NCBI GenBank assembly: GCA_035610835.1
Contig: CM069449.1
Span: 10,559,855 to 10,623,854 of the forward strand
Length of the DNA stretch: 64,000 nt
Direction of reading: 5' to 3'
Origin: Ophiura sarsii
Lineage: Eukaryota; Echinodermata; Ophiuroidea; Amphilepidida; Ophiuridae
Shown here: positions 39,190 through 49,480 of the stretch, one piece after another
Numbering within the stretch: the stretch's first letter is position 1
How the letters are laid out: each line of letters starts with the position of its first letter
The notes under the pieces: generated by a model
The model's input: the letters and a program-made list of their open reading frames with translations, nothing else
Database searches by the model: none
Told to the model about the DNA's origin: nothing
Translations under genes and position numbers: made by a program

Positions 39190-40870
39190 GTGTATGCGAA
39201 TATGCAAAATACTGCATTCGCAGGACTGTTTTTAACAAATAAATTAAACAATTTATCTTACATGAAAAAGGTTGTTAAATATGAGTTCCTTGTTTGATTT
39301 CCTTTCATTTGAATCCCATATTGACATACTTTCGTCGAGGTTCCGATTGGGGGTCTGTGTGAACATTTTGGGGGTATCCCGGAAACTGGTCAAACTACTT
39401 ATTATAATAATAATAATAATAATTAGTATTTATATAGCGCCTTTCCAAAGTGATCAAAGCGCTGTAATTTCGCTGCTGGTGAATCATCAGAATCAGGTCG
39501 CATCAACTAGGGTGCTGCCAATTTCTAGCGCAAACCTATCCGCACTTAGATTGTAACATCCACCATTTTTCAATGCAGCTCCCCAAATACCATTGGGTCA
39601 AGGAAGTTTTTGATAACCGAAACAACTAATCACAGATTTTGAAAGCAGGAGGAAACCGGGCTACCAAGTTGCATGGTCATGATGGTGCAACCAAAAATAG
39701 CATGAAGTATAACAAAAAGTGTCCCGGTGCCGGGTTAATAATAAACATAGCAGCAAGGATCACTCATATTATATAAGAAACCTGTCAACACATGCAGTTA
39801 ATTTTGGTATATTGAAATTGCTTTCTAGAATGACTTTCCTCAAGTGCAGTCAGTAATGGAAATGGCTGTTATAATGTGAAAGATCATTATCCTTTGTCTA
39901 AGTTGATTTACACATTTGTAAGCTTTGAATTAGACCTCTCCTGGAAATGTTTTAATCACGTTGTGTGAACAACTTTGAATGATGACTTAAGACATCTATG
40001 TTCCATGCTCTTTCAATTGGTAGGATAATTTTAACATGATATAAACAAACCTTCAGACTTAAAGATACGTAAATCCATTTTGTTTTTGAATGTTATGCTA
40101 TCTTCTTGTTATAATAAAAAGGTTATAAACAGAATGGTGAATTTCATTCAAATAATGGGACTTACAATTAGATTATGCATATTATTCTATATATAAGGCA
40201 CAGTATCTCTTGTTTGTCAAGGGAAAAGAATTTCTACAGAAATAACTTTTATGCATGTAGATATTGGTTAAACAAGACCAACATATTGGAAAATAGTTAT
40301 GTGGACTAATTGATTGAAAAATATAATGTTAAGTCAAAACATGTCAGAAATATCTAAATATCCATGCTCCTGATATCAAGAGAGCGATTATTGGACAATT
40401 TTGGGGGTAATTGAGGGGTTAAGACTCATGATAGGAAGATCTTAAGTGAATTTTTTTCTGTCATTCCAAGATAGATATGTCATGGGCAACATATGTTCAA
40501 GGATTTTTGCAAGATTTAATGGCTTTGTAACATTGTAAAATGTGGTTGTCTTCTTTTAAGTTAAATTGTATTGCCGAATATGCAAAATACTGCATTTTAT
40601 GTAATGTTTTTTGCAAATAAATTGAAAATGGTTGATCATACATAAATAAAGTGTCTAGATATGAATTCCTTGTTTGATTATCTTTCATTTGAACCCCATA
40701 TTGACATACTTTCGACAAAGTAAAAGTTTGACCCCCGGGAGGGGGGGTCTGTGTGAAACTTTTGGGGGGTATCCCCGAAATTGGTCAAACAACTTATTAT
40801 GGGCTACCAAGTTACATGGTGCAACCAAAAATAGCATGAAGTATAACAAAAAGTGTTGCGGTGCTCTCGG
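39190..40870. repeat. Tandem duplication, one unit interrupted
   Basis: 39190-39725 and 40560-40870 share 'gaatatgcaaaatactgcatt', 'attccttgtttga', 'catattgacatactttcg', 'gggggtctgtgtgaa' and 'ccaaaaatagcatgaagtat'. The first unit holds an extra 252 bp at 39405-39656. Confidence 0.8.
39405..39656 (-). mobile_element. LINE 3'-end fragment (CR1/L2-like), inverted
   Basis: Absent from the sister unit at 40800, which reads straight from CTTATTA to GGGCTACCAAG. On - it ends in GCGCTATATAAATACTAATT followed by an (ATT)n tail (39404-39422 on +), like the 3' end of the LINE at 5087-5130. No coding part remains. Confidence 0.75.
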
Positions 40871-42851
40871 TTTGCTGGCACAGGGAGTCGTCTAATAAAA
40901 TGTAAAATGTTCCTTGATGTCTGTAGTATTATACAACCTAGGTGGATATCCTAGCCAACTCGGATGTTGAGTTGACCTTTGAACACGATTTAGGGTCAAA
41001 GTTCACTAGTGTTTTAATGGGACGTCAAAACTTGAATCTACGCGCAAAATGACACCAAAATGACACGAATCTTCAACAATTGTGACTTTAATGTAACTTG
41101 TAACTAAAAATTGTGATTTTATTGTAACTTGTAACTAAAAATTGTAACTTAAAAATTTAATCTTAAGATTTCGTTCGGTATTTATTTGTAAATCTTATCC
41201 CCATGGCACATAGAACAGGGTTTTTCCTGTCACATATTAATCAGTTTCTTGGTCACGCATGCTTACGGTTGTAACAGTTGGCTGGCCACTAACTCCCCAC
41301 CCAACCAATCCACACAGATCCATGCACACAACTAGACTGGGTCCCTGCGTCCCTCTATATGGCCGCCATCTTTAAAAATGGCGGATCAAATTTAGGGACT
41401 GGGAAAATAGTACGTCCAAAAAGTGTGCATTTACTCGTGGAATTCCACAAGTATTTAGCATATATGAATATGCATACTGATACCGAGAATGCGCATTTGT
41501 ACACAGCAACAACAGAAATACCACCCGATTGGTCCATTTCAAAGGCACTGCATCGAATGATCGTCACGCTGCGCCACGGGGAGGCAAATTGTCCGCCCTA
41601 TCGCGTTGTACACCGCATGAATCTACCGGTGCACTGGGGCGTGAATAAGCTCATATTTATTCATGAGTTTATCAGCGCACACTTGTGGAACTGTATTTTT
41701 TCCAGTCTTCATATTTTTAGCACCCTCGCAGGGGCCGTGTGTAAAATACGGAAGACAGGGGAGCGAGTCTAGCACACAACCTGCACACCCTCAGCATGCT
41801 CAAAAGATCCCACACCTAAACAAGGCTCAAGATAACAGTTTTTTTACCGGGAGCTACTTTTTTCCAAAGTAGCATCCGGATCATGGGATTTATTGAGATC
41901 AAGGAGCTACTTTCAGTCTACCGGGAGCTAAGTTGTTATTAAATCGTATTGTCAAATCGAAATTCGATGTTTTGGGCAAGCTTCCCGATCGTCAACAGGC
42001 GCTGGTTTGGACAAAATATCAACGCTTGGTTGTTTATTTTTCAGCATTACCGGGCGCTATGGCAGGAGGACCGAGGGGTAAAAATCACCCAGCGCCCGCT
42101 AATCTTGAGCCTTTCACCTAAATCCACCCATCCACCCCCACCCACAAAGATAAACCCTCATCCATCCACATCCCATACCCCTAACCATCAACACGTCATA
42201 CAATCCACCAACCCACCCCAACAACCACACAAAGATATACTAGTAAAAAGAAGTGTGTTTGCTTGCCCATAGATGCTCTCCAAAAGGGTTGATCATCTTT
42301 CGGATTTTTTTTCTTTCTTTTCCCTTTTCCAAATTAGGTGCTTGAATACCAGAAAAATAGAAAAATACATTTTTCAAAAACAGGACCTTAAATGTCCCAT
42401 ATGGGGTCACATGGGGGCAATCAAAGTCATATATGTGACTTGAAAAATTGCTTTTTGTCAAAATAAAATGTAAAAACATTTTTTTTCTTTTTCAAAAAAA
42501 TGAAAACAAAGGTACACGGTCAGTGGGACGAGGGCAAGCAAACATTTTTTTAAGGTTGTTCCTGGAATAGGTACGGTTTTCTAGATATGACAATTTTATT
42601 GTCAAAAATGAAGCAAAATTGAAGCGTTCATTTCTTTTGTTTCTTATTGGTTTTTTTGAACCCCTAGGTCCCTAATTTATAAATTTTCGTTTTTTTTGCA
42701 TTTTTTCCTTCTTCTTTTCATTAAAATGTGTTTTCCACATTTAAGCTCAATTCTGCGATTTTCGCGGAAATTCCGCAACGCGGTAAACTTAGATCGATTG
42801 AGCGAGACCAATACATATTGGGCGCAAAGCATCCAATGTTATCATTTTTAG
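40871..42851. other. Gene-free stretch
   Basis: Contains a two-unit repeat of 'tgtaacttgtaactaaaaattg' (41090-41150). A 137-codon open frame at 41359-41772 lacks any recognisable domain. T-rich low complexity at 42480-42720. Confidence 0.5.
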
Positions 42852-44720
42852 GTCGTCCGTAGGAAGAGACCTTATGGCAGCATCCTTCGTGTGTAGTCTG
42901 GGTATGTGTATGTGTATGTAGTCTGTGTGTGTAGTGTGTGTCAACAATTTGGTATACACTTTTTGTACAATTTGGTATACACTTTTTGTTTTGTCCATTT
43001 CTTTTCCATACAATGTCCAATTGCAATCAAACTTCGGTCATAGATGCAACATGGGAACCTTCATATGTTAATGAGGTCAAAGGTCACATACCAAGGTCAA
43101 AGGTCATCCAAGGTCAAGATGTATATGTAAAAGTGGCTGCATATGTAAAATTGATTACATTTGTCCATTTCTTTTCCATACAATGACCAATTGTAACCAA
43201 ACTTTGGTCATAGATACAACATGGAAACCTTCATATGTTAATGAGGTCAAAGGTCACATACCAAGGTCAAAGGTCATCTGAGGTCAAGATGTAAATGTAG
43301 AAATGGCTGCATATGTAAAATTGATTACATTTTTCCATTTCTTTTCCATACAATGTCCAATTGCAATCAAACTTCGGTCATAGATGCAACATGGGAACCT
43401 TCATATGTTAATGAGGTCAAAGGTCACATACCAAGGTCAAAGGTCATCCGAGGTCAAGATGTATATGTAAAAGTGGCTGCATATGTAAAATTGATTACAT
43501 TTCTTTTCCATACAATGACCAATTGTAACCTAACTTTGGTCATAGATACAACATGGAAACCTTCATATGTTAATAGGTCGTCCGTAGGAAGAGACCTTAT
43601 GGCAGCATCCTTCGTGTGTAGTCTGTGTCTGTGTATGTGTATGTAGTCTGTGTGTGTAGTGTGTGTCAACAATTTGGTATACACTTTTTGTACAATTTGG
43701 TATACACTTTTTGTTTTGTCCATTTCTTTTCCATACAATGTCCAATTGCAATCAAACTTCGGTCATAGATGCAACATGGGAACCTTCATATGTTAATGAG
43801 GTCAAAGGTCACATACCAAGGTCAAAGGTCATCCAAGGTCAAGATGTATATGTAAAAGTGGCTGCATATGTAAAATTGATTACATTTGTCCATTTCTTTT
43901 CCATACAATGACCAATTGTAACCAAACTTTGGTCATAGATACAACATGGAAACCTTCATATGTTAATGAGGTCAAAGGTCACATACCAAGGTCAAAGGTC
44001 ATCTGAGGTCAAGATGTAAATGTAGAAATGGCTGCATATGTAAAATTGATTACATTTTTCCATTTTTTTTCCATACAATGTCCAATTGCAATCAAACTTC
44101 GGTCATAGATGCAACATGGGAACCTTCATATGTTAAAGAGGTCAAAGGTCACATACCAAGGTCAAAGGTCATCCGAGGTCAAGATGTATATGTAAAAGTG
44201 GCTGCATATGTAAAATTGATTACATTTCTTTTCCATACAATGACCAATTGTAACCTAACTTTGGTCATAGATACAACATGGAAACCTTCATATGTTAATG
44301 AGGTCAAAGGTCACATACCAAGGTCAAAGGTCATCTGAGGTCAAGATTTCAATGTAGAAATGGCTGCATATGTAAAATTGATTACATTTTTCCATTTCTT
44401 TTCCATACAATAACCAATTGCAACCAAACTTCAGTCATAGATACAACATGGAAACCCGCATATGTTAATGAGGTCAAAGGTCGCATAGAAAGGTCAAAGG
44501 TCATCTGAGGTCAAGATGTAAAATTTAGTACACTTTTTTTTGTCTCTTCATTTTTTTTTTTGTCTCTTGTTCATTTTTCAATACAATGACCAATTGCAAC
44601 CAAACTTGGGTCACGGATGCAACATGGAAACATTCATATGTTAATTAGGTCAAAGGTCACATACCAAGGTCAAAGGTCATATGAGGTCAAGATGTAAAAT
44701 TAGCTGCATATGTAAAATTA
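42852..44720 (+). repeat. 168-bp tandem array packed with AGGTCAAAGGTCA (DR1)
   Basis: Units start near 43014, 43185, 43353, 43519 (cut), 43741, 43910, 44078, 44241, 44412, 44589 and 44735 (cut). A full unit has two AGGTCAAAGGTCA motifs 7 bp apart and a further AGGTCA 4 bp after them. In unit 1 these are 43074-43086, 43094-43106 and 43111-43116. A GT-rich leader (42895-42990) opens the array. Not coding; open frames through it are periodic artefacts. Confidence 0.93.
43576..44300 (+). repeat. 725-bp recent duplication inside the DR1 array
   Basis: 42851-43575 is repeated almost base for base at 43576-44300, including the non-array leader 'aggtcgtccgtaggaagaga'. Unit 4 of the first copy is cut where the second copy begins. 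Confidence 0.9.
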
Positions 44721-46080
44721 ATTACATTTAAACAGGTGAAGTACAATTGCAACCAAACTCCAGGATGTTTATTTTATTTTTTATATCCTGGATCCGCTAG
44801 TGGTCTAACCTCTTTCTTTCTAGATGCCTGTGGTTTGAGATCCACCTTGTTTTTAATCTACCCATATAAACGGACGACCTATTTGGGACCGCTGTCCCTA
44901 TTTTTATGTTTTTGGATCCAATATTTTCCCACACTTGGATTCATCAAAACATAACAATGGACCATATTGCCGCCGCACACAGATCTGTTTATTTAACCAG
45001 AGGAATTTTGGAAAATTGTTTAATACCAAATTAATAAAATAAAACAATGTCCCTCTGTACATTGTGAGAGTATCAAGTGTTGACATTCTTAAAATGGAAG
45101 CTATACATTAACAACTAAACATATTAACCCTAACCAGCCAGGCTATTTTTTTTGTGTGGAAACATTCAATCTTTAAAAATCGCAGTGATCGAAAGTCCCG
45201 GTGTCGATGAAGTCATGGTTATTGGTGTTCAAATTTGTACAAGTGCATTGTATTAAACTATGACTTAATGGACACCGGGACTTTCGATTGCCGCAAATTT
45301 TAAAAATTGCAAGTTGAGAGGTGGCATTGTCATGATACCAAATACATGATATTGATGTTTACCAAGTTTTATCTCATGAACATCTATAAGGGAACACAAA
45401 ATCCCTGTTCAACAGGCAAATGGACCTCTCAGTAAGTGTTCGGCATTTCTTTTTTATGTTTTTTTTCAAATTGTTCGTGAAAATGTTGGCCAACAAAACT
45501 ATCAACAATTTTCAAAAACATTTTTAAAAATAAAGTCACAAATGAGAAGAATAAAAAAAGGGAAAAAAAGTGTTTTCATTTTTTTTTTTCCCCCCTTTTT
45601 ATGCTAAAATTGTCATTTTTTTATAATTTTAATTAAAAAGATTTTTTTTTGGGTGGTTGGGGGCACAAAAATATCTTTTGGGGAAATGCCCCCACTTGCC
45701 CCCTGTAGCGTCGCCACTGGGGAAAAGCAATAAAACAATAAACACGTTAGTATACCTGCAACCACAGCTCATAACCAAAAGTTGCATTTTTTTCTCTTCA
45801 TCTTTTTTCACCCTTTCCCCAATACTTTTTCTTTTTCTTTTTCCCCTTGGCATTATTTCCCTAATTCTGCTCGTTATTTCCTGGGAATTTGTACAACCAT
45901 GAAAAGAACATGCACAAAAGCAATGGCACTTATTTATTATATTTGAAGAAAAAAACCGACACCAAAACAAAGAGCCAAATTGTTCACAATGTACGGCAAG
46001 TGCAGACAGAAACTTGATAAGCTAGGATAAATGAATACTTTATTTTGCAGTGTATCTTCTTTTGTCCATTTACTTAGGCT
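44721..46080. other. Gene-free AT-rich stretch with one hairpin
   Basis: A hairpin at 45183-45296 has arms ATCGAAAGTCCCGGTGTC and inverse, probably a small foldback element. Long T and A runs occur at 45440-45650. A 'gccccctgtagcgtcgccactgg'-type block near 45700 looks transposon-derived. No gene. Confidence 0.5.
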
Positions 46081-46372
46081 ATATTTGTAGCATGATTGCC
46101 TAATCATGATATCACCCAATATGTTGTTATAATATAGATCTCACGATGTGAGCATGCGCAGTGTGCTTACTCGGGGAGTACCAACATGGCAGTTGCTAGT
46201 AAAACAATGCCTCCCAGCGTCTGTTATTATTGTGGCTAAAATACAAATAATTGCGACATGCAACATGGTGTCAGATGTGGTATATTGACAATGGACTACT
46301 CCCGCCTAAGCTGATACGAGTCCCGCCGCCGTGGACGTCGTCAATGACAGTGAAAATAAAAGAAATCATCTA

Positions 46373-47464
46373 CAGGCTGTCCCAAAATGATTAGTACCCA
46401 TCGATGCTCAAAGTTTAATAATTTGTTTCATCATCAAAATCAATGAAATTAGATCCGTTGTTTTTTTACCATATTTGTTATGCTGTACCCTTTTATTAGA
46501 ATTTTAGATCATGAATATCGGACTTATTTTAATGAAGTTACACTCCATTGTGTAAGACATGGTGATTTCACCTTTTTGGCAAAGTGCAAAAAAAATGTGT
46601 TTTTAAACAGCTTGTTTGAAAGAAACTAACATTCTCTCAATCTCTTGTCTGCTAATATCTGTCCTTACTTTCTAGTTTAAACTGCTGTTATATCATATTG
46701 TTGTTCAAACCATTAATACTTCTTCATTTTGATTCAATTTGAAGAGTAAAAATGGATCGTCACGCATGAGCGACCCCAAGCTCTGTTTCTATAATGAGCT
46801 AGTTTTGAGGCTAAACTTGAGGGACATTTAAACAGGTAAAGACGTGATCATGGGTAATTAGCAGTGGCTAGACTTCTTTTTCATATTGGGGGTGCAATTT
46901 CCTACAAACATGCTAAAAATGATATAGTCCCTCAGTGTTTAACCTCACGAAATCCATTCTCCAATGTGAAAATGAAATCTAAGCCACTGGTGATTCACCA
47001 AATACCACTAGTCATTTAGAAGTCCCTAAACACTTGTCAAATACGACAATGCTTGGGGTCACTCAAGTGTGACAAACTTCTTTTACCCGTTAAATTTAAT
47101 TAAGGAAAATAATTATTAATGATTTGAACACCCATAACTAATAACAGTTACAACGGAAAGACACACAAGATTATATTGAGTAGACAAGAGATTATGAGAA
47201 TACACAAGCTTCTTTCAAACAAGCTGTAATAGCACACACAATTTTTTTAGCACTTTGTCAAAAAGGTAAAATCACCATGTTTTACATAATGGAGTGTATC
47301 TTGAGTTTGATAAATCCGATATTCATGATCTAAAATTCTAATAAAATAATACAGTATGACAAATATGATGTAAAAACAACGGACCTAATCCCATCGATTT
47401 TGATGATGACAAAAATTATTGAACTTTGGGCATCGATGGGTACTAATCATTATGGGACAGCCTG
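46373..47464. mobile_element. TA-flanked foldback element nested in the LTR element
   Basis: 1,092 bp, ends CAGGCTGTCCCAAAATGATT and CTAATCATTATGGGACAGCC with TA on both sides (46371-46372, 47465-47466). The arms extend for about 400 bp each with growing divergence (for example GACCCCAAGC and its inverse at about 46773 and 47050). Non-coding. Confidence 0.88.
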
Positions 47465-47929
47465 TAGTCATGGCCGGGCGTTAAAAATAAGTTTTTAATG
47501 AAAATAAACTTTCTTCAAGTTTTCGCGAGTGTGCCGATTAGCGTGACGTCACGACGACAAGCTGATGCATCTAATTGCCTACGGCTGTAAATAGCGAATT
47601 GACGGGAGTTTGTTGTGAAATAAAAAACAATCGGCGAAGAAAATCATAAACTGTAAGATTCTACGAAATCTAGACTTATGATTGAAATCACATCATCTGA
47701 GAATGGACAATAACATATTTAGTCCTTCAAGTGTGGACACCAGCTGTTAAACTGTGATGGTATCAAAATAGTTACAATGCCACAGGAATATAAATACATA
47801 CAATGTTTGCTGAGCCTTTGAATGGAAACCGCAAGATTGCAAGCAAATGGAGCAAGTGACAGTGAGTTAAAACGTGTACACACGCTAACTTTTGTTGAAA
47901 ATAAAACAATAAATAAAGATGATCCGAGA

Positions 47930-48250
47930 CTGTTGACAATAATAATAATAATATGATTCGACCGTCAGTGTGAAAGCTCTCGGGTTGAACAAAAGTTAGA
48001 CATCAAGATGCCTTTAATGGAGGAGATGCACATCAGCAATTTTGTTGATAAAATAAGACGAGATTGTTGACATGAATATTACGATAAATCGTCAGTGTGA
48101 TAATCACGGATTGAACAATAACAATGGTCAACCATCAAGATTTCCTTCAACGGATGAGGTGCTCGTCAGCCATCAAGATGCCTTCAATGGATGAGATGAG
48201 AAGTATAGCCAGACATCAAGATGCCTTTATGGATGAGGTGCAGGGCTCTT
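47930..48250 (+). repeat. Degenerate tandem repeat inside the LTR element
   Basis: The phrase CATCAAGATGCCTTTAATGG and variants recur near 48002, 48137, 48173 and 48216. A longer 'GTTGACA...CGTCAGTGTGA...GGTTGAACAA' block precedes the first two. Confidence 0.7.
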
Positions 48251-49076
48251 TGGTCAACAGTTAGATTCTCTTGAAAATGTCAACAAAAGCCCGCAATAAT
48301 GTAGTTGCAGTGGAGCAGACCTTCAGTGTGAAATGGATCTGCCGGGGACTTACTGGTCATTGCTGTCTGAATGCTGGGTGTTATGATACAAAAGCTTGAA
48401 CAATGGATGGATGGACATAATAAATATTTAAAAAAATGTGTTTGTAAATCACATAGGCCCTAGTAATGCATAGGCCCTGAGAGCATAGTGAAATTTAAAT
48501 GTTGGTTTAAAAATAACCAAGTAAGTTGCTGTGCCAAAAAGTGAAATATCTTTGTGTGATTTTCATATAGACTGTAAATGGACATTTGCAAAGGTCGAGA
48601 AGAACCTAGACTTTACAGATAAAATGACTTTAAAGGAGATTCACAGCTAACAATATCAGTGGCAATATAATAAGCCATGAGATAATCTAAAAATGTCAAT
48701 GGACATTCACTAATCTTTAAAAAAAAAAAAGGAAAGGAAAGGTGATAGTTGGAAGTTAACATATATTATTCATAGCTTTCATGTGTTTCAATGACTACCT
48801 AAATGTTACCTCGAATGGTTGGTTTCAGAACAGTTATTCAATAGTCATAACAAAAACACTTTGTTTTATAAAGAAGGAAAGATGTAGCATGATTGCCTAA
48901 TCATGATATCACCCAATATGATTATATGTTGTTATAATATAGATCTCACGATGTGAGCATGCGCAGTGTGCTTACTCGGGGAGTACCAACATGTCAGTAG
49001 ATAGAACAACAATGCGTGTCCGAGTGTCTTATTATTAGGCCATAATATACCAATAAGAGAGACATGCAACAATATT

Positions 49077-49440
49077 AAAAAATAGTCTCAAAGCTCCCGC
49101 GCGCGTTAGTTACTTGATGTGCGTAAGAAAAAAGAAGAAGAAGAAAAGAAGAAAAAACCCAATTTCATACAAACAAAAAAGAAAAACCCAAAATTTCACA
49201 GATTTTTCAGATTTTCATTGATCACATCATTTTATTTTTAATACAAAAGGTCACTTTTACAAGGATTTCAATATTTTATATTTAAAAAAATAAATAAAAA
49301 AACCCCTTAAAAAAACCCTGCATTCCGATCCGCATTAGGTTTTGAAAAACTGAAGAGCTTTGAGACAAAAGATTTTTTTTAATATAGCCTAGTCCCATAA
49401 ATATTTTGACTAATGTTTTTTATTTTGTGTCTATCAACAG
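49077..49440 (+). promoter_or_regulatory. Upstream region and splice acceptor of the zinc-finger gene
   Basis: A pyrimidine-rich stretch ends TTGTGTCTATCAACAG at 49440, a good 3' splice site 40 bp before the ATG at 49481, so at least one 5' non-coding exon is expected. A candidate donor TGC-GTAAGA follows a CG-rich patch at about 49100-49123. This is unproven, and the LTR element sits just upstream. Confidence 0.4.
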
Positions 49441-49480
49441 CTAACAGAGCAGGGAAGTAACACACACATAGACCAAAGTC

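Larger units (their letters stand above)
46086..49071 (+). mobile_element. Non-autonomous LTR retrotransposon
   Basis: LTRs at 46086-46265 and 48883-49071 begin TGTAGCATGATTGCC and end ACATGCAACA. The target duplication ATATT is exact (46081-46085 and 49072-49076). Directly after LTR 1 comes TGGTGTCAGATGTGG (46266-46280), close to the primer-binding site complementary to a tRNA-Leu 3' end. Directly before LTR 2 is the polypurine tract AAGAAGGAAAGA (48871-48882). The internal region has no gag or pol frame. With the nested element removed it is about 1.5 kb, so this is a small non-autonomous (TRIM/LARD-like) element, probably Gypsy-mobilised (inference). Confidence 0.88.

Noticed and set aside
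41359..41772. 137-codon open frame on +
   Set aside because: No recognised domain, starts in a small GGCCGCCAT inverted repeat, no splice or polyA context.
42938..44338. Series of similar open frames on both strands in the DR1 array
   Set aside because: They arise from the 168-bp repeat, whose length is a multiple of three, and translate the same motif again and again.
45629..45970. 113-codon open frame on -
   Set aside because: Low-complexity translation of T-rich sequence (KRKRKS, EEKK), no domain.
46086..49071. Duplicated promoter (with a GCATGCGCA NRF1-like word) for the zinc-finger gene
   Set aside because: The repeats end TG...CA, are followed or preceded by a primer site and a purine tract, and have a 5-bp target duplication, so they are LTRs.
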